Shown one piece after another: positions 7,910-14,120 of a DNA stretch of 21,530 bases. Position numbers and translations under genes: made by a program. The stretch comes from JAVBQU01 sp031548675 (lineage in GTDB: Bacteria; Bacteroidota; Bacteroidia; Bacteroidales; P3): positions 1-21,530 of the forward strand of contig JAVBQU010000162.1 in the NCBI GenBank assembly GCA_031548675.1, written 5' to 3'. Under the pieces are notes generated by a model. It was given only the letters and a program-made list of their open reading frames with translations, searched no databases and had not been told where the DNA came from. The first letter of the stretch is position 1. The number at the start of each line of letters is the position of its first letter.

Positions 7910-8764
7910 ATGAAGAACGTGAATTTCAAAAAATTATTCTTAGCCGTTGCTCTATGTGTTGCAACAGGCTTAGTATCAGCTCAAGGATTTTATGTAAAAG
8001 CAGGTGCAGGCTATAGCTTTGGAGCTGGAAAATCTTCTTTTTATTTAGAAAGAGATGGAGATACTTATTCAGACAAACCTATATCTTTAGGAAAAGGCAT
8101 CAATACTTGCTTGGGAGCAGGTTATATGTTTAATAAATATATCGGAGCGGAATTAGCCTTCAATTATGCAATTGGATTAGAAAATACATTTACAAGTAAA
8201 TATACTTATTCAGGTTATGATGGAGGAATAGCTCCGGTAGATGTTAACGTAAATAGTGAAACCAAAATAAAAAATTCAGGATTAGGTTTGATGCCTGCTT
8301 TAAAATTTGTAGCTCCGATGGGAGATAAATTATCTTTGTATTCCAGATTCGGACTTGTAATTCCTGTTACAGAAAAAACCATTATAACTTATGACGAAAC
8401 CCAAACATCAACTTTAAGAACTGAAACATCTTTTCGTAAAACAGAAGTAACCTCTTTTTTCAAATTAGGTGCTGCGGCTGCTATGGGAGTTAGCTGTGCA
8501 TTAACTGATAAGTTAGATCTTTTTGCAGAAGTAAATGGTGTTTGGAGTTCTTTCCAATTTAAAAAATCGACAGTAGTTAAAGCCACTGAAAATGGTCAAG
8601 ATATTTTGCCAAATATGACGACATATCAGAAAGAAACAGAATATAATAAAGAACACAATTATGTTACCGATAATAATGAACCCAATAAACCGAGTCAACA
8701 ATTATCAGATACATTTCCTGCAAGCAATATAGGTTTAACCATTGGCGTTGCTTTCAAATTCTAA
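7910..8764 (+). CDS. Outer-membrane beta-barrel protein (porin-like)
   Basis: A 284-residue exported protein. A clear signal peptide (about 1-24, cationic start MKNVNFKK and a hydrophobic core ending VSA before Q25) precedes FYVKAGAGYSFGAG, a common first strand of OmpA/OmpW-like beta-barrels. The rest alternates amphipathic strands with polar loops and ends in IGLTIGVAFKF, with the terminal Phe recognised by the outer-membrane assembly machinery. No OmpA peptidoglycan-binding domain or TonB plug is present. A polar stretch (about 224-262) probably forms one or two long exposed loops. The gene is monocistronic, with its own promoter upstream and an intrinsic terminator 21 bases after the stop. 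The exact pore or adhesin function cannot be told. Confidence 0.82.
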   Translation: MKNVNFKKLFLAVALCVATGLVSAQGFYVKAGAGYSFGAGKSSFYLERDGDTYSDKPISLGKGINTCLGAGYMFNKYIGAELAFNYAIGLENTFTSKYTYSGYDGGIAPVDVNVNSETKIKNSGLGLMPALKFVAPMGDKLSLYSRFGLVIPVTEKTIITYDETQTSTLRTETSFRKTEVTSFFKLGAAAAMGVSCALTDKLDLFAEVNGVWSSFQFKKSTVVKATENGQDILPNMTTYQKETEYNKEHNYVTDNNEPNKPSQQLSDTFPASNIGLTIGVAFKF

Positions 8765-8785
8765 AAGACTTTACTTTAAATATAT

Positions 8786-8817
8786 AAAAGCTGTTCATCT
8801 TTGGGACAGCTTTTTTT
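8786..8817 (+). terminator. Intrinsic terminator after the outer-membrane protein gene
   Basis: The stem aaaagctgt (8786-8794) with acagctttt (8806-8814) is a perfect 9-base match with an 11-base loop. It runs into seven T residues (8811-8817). Confidence 0.85.
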
Positions 8818-8834
8818 ATATCAAATAACTTGCT

Positions 8835-8842
8835 TATCTTTG
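8835..8842 (+). promoter_or_regulatory. Probable -7 element of the glutamine synthetase gene
   Basis: TATCTTTG matches TAnnTTTG and equals the -7 box of the preceding gene. The -33 position falls in the T tract of the preceding terminator and is not a clean TTTG, so activator help is possible. It predicts a leader of about 70 bases. Confidence 0.5.
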
Positions 8843-8918
8843 TGCTTTCATATTTTGGGAGTATTTTCCCGAAATTTCAATAAAATCAATAATAAACTAA
8901 AAATCAGATACAAAAATC

Positions 8919-10427
8919 ATGGAAAATAAATTTGCATTAAATCCCAATCCCTTGGTGCAATTTTTAGAAAAAGAACCTAAAGAATTCACTAAAGCCGACC
9001 TTATCCGTTTTATTATGGAAAATGGCATTGAAATGGTTAACTTTCACTATGCCGGATCAGATAGCCGCTTGAAGACTTTGAATTTTATAATTACAAGTCT
9101 AGACCATTTGGATAATATTTTAAGTTTCGGCGAACGGGTTGACGGATCTAGCTTATTCCCTTACATCGAATCAGGAGCAAGCGATTTATATGTAGTTCCG
9201 CGTTACCGTACTGCTTTTATAAATCCTTTCAGCACCGTGCCTGCTTTAGATTTGCTTTGCAGCTATTATTCGAAAGACGGCAAACCTTTGGATATGGCTC
9301 CCGAATATACTTTGCGTAAAGCTCACGAAGAGTTTAAACGTGTTACAGGCATGGAATTCCACGCAATGGGTGAATTGGAATACTATGCTATCAGCGAAAG
9401 AGATCCTTTGTTTGAATCAGAAAATCAACGTGGATATCACGAATCAGCTCCTTTCTGTAAATGGGGAGATTTCCGCTACGAATGTATGCAAGCTATAGCT
9501 CAAGCCGGTGGTAAAATTAAATACGGACATTCGGAAGTAGGTAACTTTGTTTTAAATGATCGATTATACGAACAAAATGAAATTGAATTTTTACCTGTAG
9601 ATGTGGAAGAAGCAGCCGATCAATTAATGATTGCCAAATTAATTATGCGTTCTTTGGCTTATCGTTATGGTATTGATATTACTTTCTCTCCGAAAATTAC
9701 AGCCGGAAAAGCCGGAAGCGGTATGCACGTTCATACCAAAATCGTGAAAAACGGACAAAACATGTATGTTAAAGAAGGGAAACTAACGGATGTTGCTCAT
9801 ACAGCTATTGCCGGATTTTTAGATACAGCTTCTTCTTTAACTGCTTTTGGAAATACGATTCCTACTTCTTACTTTAGATTGGTTCCACATCAAGAGGCTC
9901 CTACCAATATTTGCTGGGGTGATAGAAACCGTTCGGTTTTGGTTCGCGTACCTCTTGGCTGGACAAGCGGCGCAGCCCAAATGATAGCTGATGCCAACCC
10001 AATGGAAAAGATAAATAACAATATCAACTCGGATGATAAACAAACGGTAGAATTCCGTTGTCCGGACGGTTCGGCTGATATTTATCTGCTTTTGGCTGGT
10101 TTAACTGTAGCTGCCCGTCATGGATTTGAAATGCAAAATCCGGTTGAATATGCTAAAGACCGTTATGTGAGTGTAAATATTTTTGACGATGCTCATAAAC
10201 AAGTAATTGAAAGATTAAATCAATTACCTGCTTCTTGCGTTGAATCGGCAGAATGTTTAGAAAAACAAAGAGCTATTTATGAAAAACATGAAGTTTTCAG
10301 CCCTGCTTTGATTAATGGATTAATCAATAAATTAAAATCGTATAACGATCGTACTTTGCGTAAGGATATAGAAAAAGACGAGCAAAAAACTTTGGAAGTA
10401 GTAATGAAATACATTAACATCGGTTAA
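8919..10427 (+). CDS. glnA: Glutamine synthetase, type I family
   Basis: A 502-residue glutamine synthetase, the cytoplasmic enzyme that joins ammonia to glutamate using ATP. The length fits the GSI family (about 440-500), not GSIII (about 700). The N-terminal beta-grasp domain covers about 1-125. Catalytic-domain landmarks include GELEYY (151-156) with metal-binding E152/E154, E221 and E223, KAGSGMHVH (264-272) with H270, and the arginine segment VEFRCPDGSAD (377-387). In E. coli GlnA the adenylylated tyrosine lies in NLYDLP; the matching segment here reads RLNQLP (432-437), so that tyrosine is absent and adenylylation control is unlikely. The gene is alone between two terminators. Members of the wider family can act on other amines, but the ammonia, ATP and metal residues I can see favour a true synthetase. 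Confidence 0.88.
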   Translation: MENKFALNPNPLVQFLEKEPKEFTKADLIRFIMENGIEMVNFHYAGSDSRLKTLNFIITSLDHLDNILSFGERVDGSSLFPYIESGASDLYVVPRYRTAFINPFSTVPALDLLCSYYSKDGKPLDMAPEYTLRKAHEEFKRVTGMEFHAMGELEYYAISERDPLFESENQRGYHESAPFCKWGDFRYECMQAIAQAGGKIKYGHSEVGNFVLNDRLYEQNEIEFLPVDVEEAADQLMIAKLIMRSLAYRYGIDITFSPKITAGKAGSGMHVHTKIVKNGQNMYVKEGKLTDVAHTAIAGFLDTASSLTAFGNTIPTSYFRLVPHQEAPTNICWGDRNRSVLVRVPLGWTSGAAQMIADANPMEKINNNINSDDKQTVEFRCPDGSADIYLLLAGLTVAARHGFEMQNPVEYAKDRYVSVNIFDDAHKQVIERLNQLPASCVESAECLEKQRAIYEKHEVFSPALINGLINKLKSYNDRTLRKDIEKDEQKTLEVVMKYINIG

Positions 10428-10451
10428 TATTGCATTAAACATGGCTTCAGT

Positions 10452-10490
10452 AAAAAGGCTGTCTGGAATTTTTCTCAGACAGCCTTTTTT
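10452..10490 (+). terminator. Strong intrinsic terminator after glnA
   Basis: A perfect 14-base stem, aaaaaggctgtctg (10452-10465) with its reverse complement (10476-10489), has a 10-base loop and ends in a T6 run. It lies 24 bases beyond the glnA stop. Confidence 0.93.
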
Positions 10491-10517
10491 GTTTATGAAT
10501 AATTAGATAATAATTAA

Positions 10518-10525
10518 TACTTTTG
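10518..10525 (+). promoter_or_regulatory. Possible -7 element upstream of the RhuM-Fic gene
   Basis: TACTTTTG fits TAnnTTTG, about 117 bases before the ATG at 10642. No TTTG lies at the usual distance upstream (TTATG ends 21 bases before it), so the call rests on the -7 box alone. It would start the long co-directional run that follows. Confidence 0.35.
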
Positions 10526-10566
10526 CAAAGCAACATCTAATATATTGTTAGAGGGTACTATATAGA

Positions 10567-10610
10567 TTTTTACAATCCAATCCTATATTTTGTCAAATTG
10601 TATTGTAAAA
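10567..10610. repeat. Inverted repeat in the RhuM-Fic leader
   Basis: ttttacaat (10567-10575) and attgtaaaa (10602-10610) are exact reverse complements, 26 bases apart, ending 31 bases before the start codon. It could be an operator or a weak leader hairpin. In AT-rich DNA a 9-base match can occur by chance. Confidence 0.35.
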
Positions 10611-10641
10611 GAATATCATTTACAAAAAACAGCATAGCATA

Positions 10642-11628
10642 ATGGAGCAAAATGAAAAAATAATTATATATCAAACTGCCGATGGAACTTCTAACTTGGA
10701 TGTTCGATTGGAAAATGAAACTGTTTGGCTGACACAAGCACAGATGGTTGAACTATTTCAAACAACAAACCAAAATATAAATCTTCATATCCAAAATATT
10801 TATAGAGAAAAAGAATTGGAAGAAGACTCAACCGTCAAGGATTACTTGACAGTTCAAAAAGAAGGGAAAAGACATGTACAAAGAAGTATATCCTATTACA
10901 ACCTCGATGTCATTATTTCTGTTGGCTATCGTGTAAAGTCTCGGAGGGGAACTCAATTCCGTATTTGGGCAAACCGTATTTTGAAAGAATATTTGGTAAA
11001 AGGCTATGCTATAAACGATAAACTGAAATTGGAACAATATGAGGAGTTAAAAAAGACAATCAAACTATTATCAAATGTAATTCAAAACAAAGAACTTTCA
11101 AAAGAAGAAGCCACAGGTTTATTAAGAATTGTAACAGACTATGCCTATGGGTTGGATGTATTGGATAAATACGATTATCAGACTTTACAAGTAGAAAAAA
11201 GTGAAACAAAAGAAGCTTTTCATGCAACTTATGAAACCGCAAAGGAAGTTATACAAGATTTGAAGAAAAAATTTGAAGCAAGCAAACTATTTGGCAATGA
11301 GAAAGACCAATCATTCAAAAGTTCTATTGCTACCATTTATCAAACCTTTGACGATAAAGACTTATATCCTAGCGTAGAAGAAAAAGCAGCCATGCTGCTG
11401 TATTTGGTTACGAAAAACCATTCTTTCAGCGATGGAAACAAACGCATTGCAGCTTTTCTATTTCTCTGGTTTTTAGATAAAAATAATATTTTGTATCATA
11501 CCGATGGTTCAAAACGAATTGCCAACAATGCTTTGGTGGCGCTTACCTTAATGATTGCCGAAAGTCGTCCCGAAGAAAAGGATATGATGGTAAAAGTGGT
11601 TTTTAACTTGATTAACGATAAAAATTAG
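10642..11628 (+). CDS. RhuM family protein with C-terminal Fic/Doc domain
   Basis: A 328-residue two-part protein. Residues about 1-125 match the RhuM family (named from Salmonella SPI-3): WLTQAQMVELFQTTNQNIN (29-47) looks like a helix-turn-helix, followed by the conserved run through YNLDVIISVGYRVKS (86-100) and FRIWANRIL. A charged helical linker spans about 125-215. The C-terminal third is a Fic/Doc fold with H260-S-F-S-D264-G-N-K-R268, the form typical of Doc-like kinases and some AMP-transferases. The second arginine of the classical Fic motif (GNGRxxR) is absent, which favours the Doc-like version. This architecture is common in Bacteroidota and is usually annotated RhuM/Fic/DOC. Toxin or effector activity is an inference; no small antitoxin gene lies beside it, so any restraint may be internal or supplied by the N-terminal domain. 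The next gene starts 14 bases after the stop. Confidence 0.87.
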   Translation: MEQNEKIIIYQTADGTSNLDVRLENETVWLTQAQMVELFQTTNQNINLHIQNIYREKELEEDSTVKDYLTVQKEGKRHVQRSISYYNLDVIISVGYRVKSRRGTQFRIWANRILKEYLVKGYAINDKLKLEQYEELKKTIKLLSNVIQNKELSKEEATGLLRIVTDYAYGLDVLDKYDYQTLQVEKSETKEAFHATYETAKEVIQDLKKKFEASKLFGNEKDQSFKSSIATIYQTFDDKDLYPSVEEKAAMLLYLVTKNHSFSDGNKRIAAFLFLWFLDKNNILYHTDGSKRIANNALVALTLMIAESRPEEKDMMVKVVFNLINDKN

Positions 11629-11642
11629 CTATATCAAAAGAC

Positions 11643-13070
11643 ATGAAACAATTGTTTAGCAAACAAACGATTAAGAGCATTCTTCAAAATATCTACTTTT
11701 GGATAATTCTTTTTTTTCTTGTCCGCTTAATTGGGATTACGAATCCGCCATTGGAAACAGCCCATAACTGGCGGCAAACCACCGTTACGATGGTAGCTAG
11801 AAACTTTTATGAAATAGATAATAATATTTTTTATCCAAGAATTGACATTGCAGGCGAAAAAACGGGCATAACCGGCATGGAATTTCCTGTTCTGAATTAT
11901 TTAATTTATTTATTATCCCAAATATTCGGATACCAACATTGGTATGGAAGATTAATCAACCTTATTATTTCAAGCTTGGGTATATTGTTCTTTTACAAAT
12001 TGGTAAAAAAATACTTTACTGAGAAATTAGCTTTTGCTTCAACTCTTATTTTACTGGTTTCTATCTGGTTTGCCTATTCAAGAAAAATAATGCCTGATAC
12101 ATTTTCAGTATCGTTTATTTTGATGGGGATTTATTTTGGAACTAATTATTTGGACAAATCCATTTGTCCCCGTCGCATGCTCAACCTTATTTTATACATG
12201 TTTTTCATTGCAATAGGAACTTTGTCTAAGCTTCCGGCAGCATATCTGCTTATTGTTTTTTCCCCTTTACTAATACAGAAAGAAATTCCGTTTAAGCGTA
12301 AACTTATATTTATAAGCGTTTCTATAGCAAGCATTGTTCCTGCAATAATTTGGTATTTCTATTGGGTTCACTATTTGGTTGATTCATTTGGATTTTGGCA
12401 TTTCTTTATGGGGAAAAGTTTTTCGGAAGGAATACATGAGATTTTCGGAAATATTCCTTTAACACTAAAAAGATTTTATCAGGACTCGTTGCAGTATGTT
12501 GGATTTGCTGCTTTTGTTTATGGTCTTGTTTGGGCGTTTATAAGGAAAGAGAAAAAGCTATTGTATATCTTTCTGTTAAGCTTTGCCGCTTTTTTGGTCA
12601 TTATATTTAAAGCAGGCTTTACATTTTCTCACCATACCTATTATGTTATTCCATTTGTTCCGGTTATGGCTCTTATAGCCGGATATGGTGTTTGTTTATT
12701 CAAAAATAAAATCACATACATCATTCTATTCGTAATATGTTTGGAAGGTGTTTTGAATCAGCAACACGATTTTAGGATTTCTAAAGATGCATTACAAATG
12801 CTGAATCTTGAGAATGATTTGAATAAAGTATCAAAAAGGAATGATTTGATTTTGATAAACAGTGGTAATTTTCCGACAACTATGTATTTTGCCCACAGAA
12901 AAGGCTGGATAGATTCTAATGAAAATATTGCAAATCAAGATTTTGTTTTATCTTTAAAAAGCAAAGGATTAAAATATATTGTCATCCTGAAAAAATACCA
13001 AGGTACTAATATGAACCTGCATTACTCTGTGGCTTTGGATAATGACGATTATTGTATTTATAAACTTTAA
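11643..13070 (+). CDS. GT-C glycosyltransferase, GT39/PMT-like
   Basis: A 475-residue polytopic membrane protein with about 10-12 hydrophobic segments in the first 360 residues and a soluble C-terminal part (about 370-475). The first large loop after the initial helix has NPPLETAHNWRQTTV, the position of the catalytic acidic residue in GT39/ArnT-like enzymes; E38 is the candidate acid. The SHHTYYVIPFVPVMALIAGYG segment (about 336-356) is common in PMT-like proteins of Bacteroidota. These enzymes transfer a sugar from a polyprenyl-phosphate donor on the outer face of the inner membrane. Acceptor and donor cannot be read from the sequence. It starts 14 bases after the RhuM-Fic gene and precedes crcB by 35 bases, so joint transcription is likely, though the functions have no obvious link. 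Confidence 0.72.
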   Translation: MKQLFSKQTIKSILQNIYFWIILFFLVRLIGITNPPLETAHNWRQTTVTMVARNFYEIDNNIFYPRIDIAGEKTGITGMEFPVLNYLIYLLSQIFGYQHWYGRLINLIISSLGILFFYKLVKKYFTEKLAFASTLILLVSIWFAYSRKIMPDTFSVSFILMGIYFGTNYLDKSICPRRMLNLILYMFFIAIGTLSKLPAAYLLIVFSPLLIQKEIPFKRKLIFISVSIASIVPAIIWYFYWVHYLVDSFGFWHFFMGKSFSEGIHEIFGNIPLTLKRFYQDSLQYVGFAAFVYGLVWAFIRKEKKLLYIFLLSFAAFLVIIFKAGFTFSHHTYYVIPFVPVMALIAGYGVCLFKNKITYIILFVICLEGVLNQQHDFRISKDALQMLNLENDLNKVSKRNDLILINSGNFPTTMYFAHRKGWIDSNENIANQDFVLSLKSKGLKYIVILKKYQGTNMNLHYSVALDNDDYCIYKL

Positions 13071-13105
13071 AAAAGGCATAGATTTTATTCTTAAATTGAT
13101 ATTTT

Positions 13106-13477
13106 ATGTTGAAAGATTTTATTTTAGTTTTCTTGGGTGGTGGATTGGGAAGTATCACACGTTTTGGAGCTGCTCGTTTACTTTTGCAATTTGCCGGAAC
13201 TGTTTTTCCTTTTGCCACTATGTCCATAAATGTTGTGGGTTCGTTGTTAATCGGCTTCTTTTGGGGATTTTTGCCCATTGCCGAAAAAAATTCGTACATG
13301 GTTTTATTAACCATTGGCTTTTGTGGCGGATTTACTACTTTCTCTGCTTTTTCGTGGGAAAGTTTTAATCTATTGAAACAAGGCGATTTATTATTGTTTT
13401 TTACCTATGTTTTATTGAGCGTAATTTTTTGTTTATTAGCTGTTTGGGGCGGATACACAATTGGAAAAATAGTATAA
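13106..13477 (+). CDS. crcB: CrcB/FluC fluoride channel
   Basis: A 123-residue small membrane protein with four transmembrane helices, the usual size for FluC. Visible family motifs are GGGLGSITRFGA near residues 11-22, the FPFATMSINVVGSLLIGFF segment (about 35-53, with the conserved Asn of helix 2), and GFCGGFTTFSAFSWE (71-85), which carries the phenylalanine-box and Thr-Phe-Ser features. Two subunits form an antiparallel dimer that exports fluoride. The start follows the GT gene by 35 bases and the RAYT gene starts 3 bases after its stop. I see no crcB (fluoride) riboswitch in the 35-base gap, which is too short to hold one, so the gene is probably read through from upstream. Confidence 0.93.
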   Translation: MLKDFILVFLGGGLGSITRFGAARLLLQFAGTVFPFATMSINVVGSLLIGFFWGFLPIAEKNSYMVLLTIGFCGGFTTFSAFSWESFNLLKQGDLLLFFTYVLLSVIFCLLAVWGGYTIGKIV

Positions 13478-13480
13478 AAC

Positions 13481-14116
13481 ATGACCGAAAGATTTCAAAA
13501 TAAATACCGTATTCCGTCTGCACGGCATCCGTATTGGGATTACCGTAACAATGGCGCATATTTTATAACCATTTGCACAAAAGGCAGGCTGCATTATTTT
13601 GGGAAAATTGAAAATGGAATCATGCGATTAAATGATATGGGAAAAATGGCGGAACGATATTGGATTGAAATTCCCAATCATTTTCCAATGGTTGAATTGG
13701 AAAATTTTGTGATAATGCCGAATCACGTTCATGGAATTTTGATTATCAATAATCCGGTTTTCGTTGTAGAGGCGTTGCAATGCAACACCTCTACCATGGA
13801 ACCCAAACCTACCGAAATTGAAAATATTCAGGCGTTGCAATGCAACGCCTCTACAGCCGAAACCGACATCGAAAAAAACGAACAAATGTCGAAAATATCC
13901 CCTAAACAGGGTTCTGTATCAACCATTATCCGTTCCTACAAATCTGTGGTAACAAAAAATATTCGATTAAATATACATGCAGATTTTGAATGGCAATCGC
14001 GATTTCATGACCATATTATACGCAACAATCAATCGCTTGAACGAATACAAAATTATATATTGAATAATCCCCAAAATTGGGATAATGATAAATTTTATAA
14101 TCTACAATCTGATTAA
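13481..14116 (+). CDS. REP-associated tyrosine transposase (RAYT, Y1/HUH)
   Basis: A 211-residue Y1-type transposase of the REP-associated group (TnpA-REP). The N-terminal part shows YRNNGAYFITICTKGR (21-36), and the HUH metal motif is MPNHVHGI (79-86, H82 and H84). The C-terminal part has WQSRFHDHIIRN (171-182) and QNYILNNP (190-197); Y192 aligns with catalytic Y115 of the E. coli TnpA-REP, so the catalytic set looks complete. Between these parts is a hydrophilic loop (about 92-145) that contains two in-frame palindromic repeats encoding VEALQCNTST (96-105) and IQALQCNAST (116-125). The gene is packed between crcB (3 bases) and the GH95 gene (4 bases). RAYTs are single-copy, domesticated relatives of IS200/IS605 transposases that act on REP palindromes. 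No flanking insertion-sequence ends or transposed cargo are seen. Confidence 0.87.
   Translation: MTERFQNKYRIPSARHPYWDYRNNGAYFITICTKGRLHYFGKIENGIMRLNDMGKMAERYWIEIPNHFPMVELENFVIMPNHVHGILIINNPVFVVEALQCNTSTMEPKPTEIENIQALQCNASTAETDIEKNEQMSKISPKQGSVSTIIRSYKSVVTKNIRLNIHADFEWQSRFHDHIIRNNQSLERIQNYILNNPQNWDNDKFYNLQSD
13766..13794. repeat. In-frame palindrome A inside the RAYT gene
   Basis: A 29-base palindrome: gtagaggcgttgca (13766-13779), one central base, and tgcaacacctctac (13781-13794), with one mismatch between arms. It lies in frame at codons 96-105 of the transposase. Its 3' 25 bases recur at 13830-13854 with one difference. Confidence 0.9.
13826..13854. repeat. In-frame palindrome B inside the RAYT gene
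   Basis: This is the second copy, exactly 60 bases after the first. The inner palindrome aggcgttgca/tgcaacgcct (13830-13850) is perfect around a central A, while the outer left arm is degraded (attc in place of gtag). It encodes codons 116-125 of the same protein. Confidence 0.88.
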
Positions 14117-14120
14117 AATT

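Noticed and set aside
13071..13105. Fluoride riboswitch before crcB
   Set aside because: The gap is only 35 bases, shorter than the known aptamer, and shows none of its conserved G-rich pattern.
14085..14120. Upstream start for GH95 inside the RAYT gene
   Set aside because: It adds 12 residues before a normal signal peptide and overlaps the previous gene; ATG 14121 gives a typical signal sequence.
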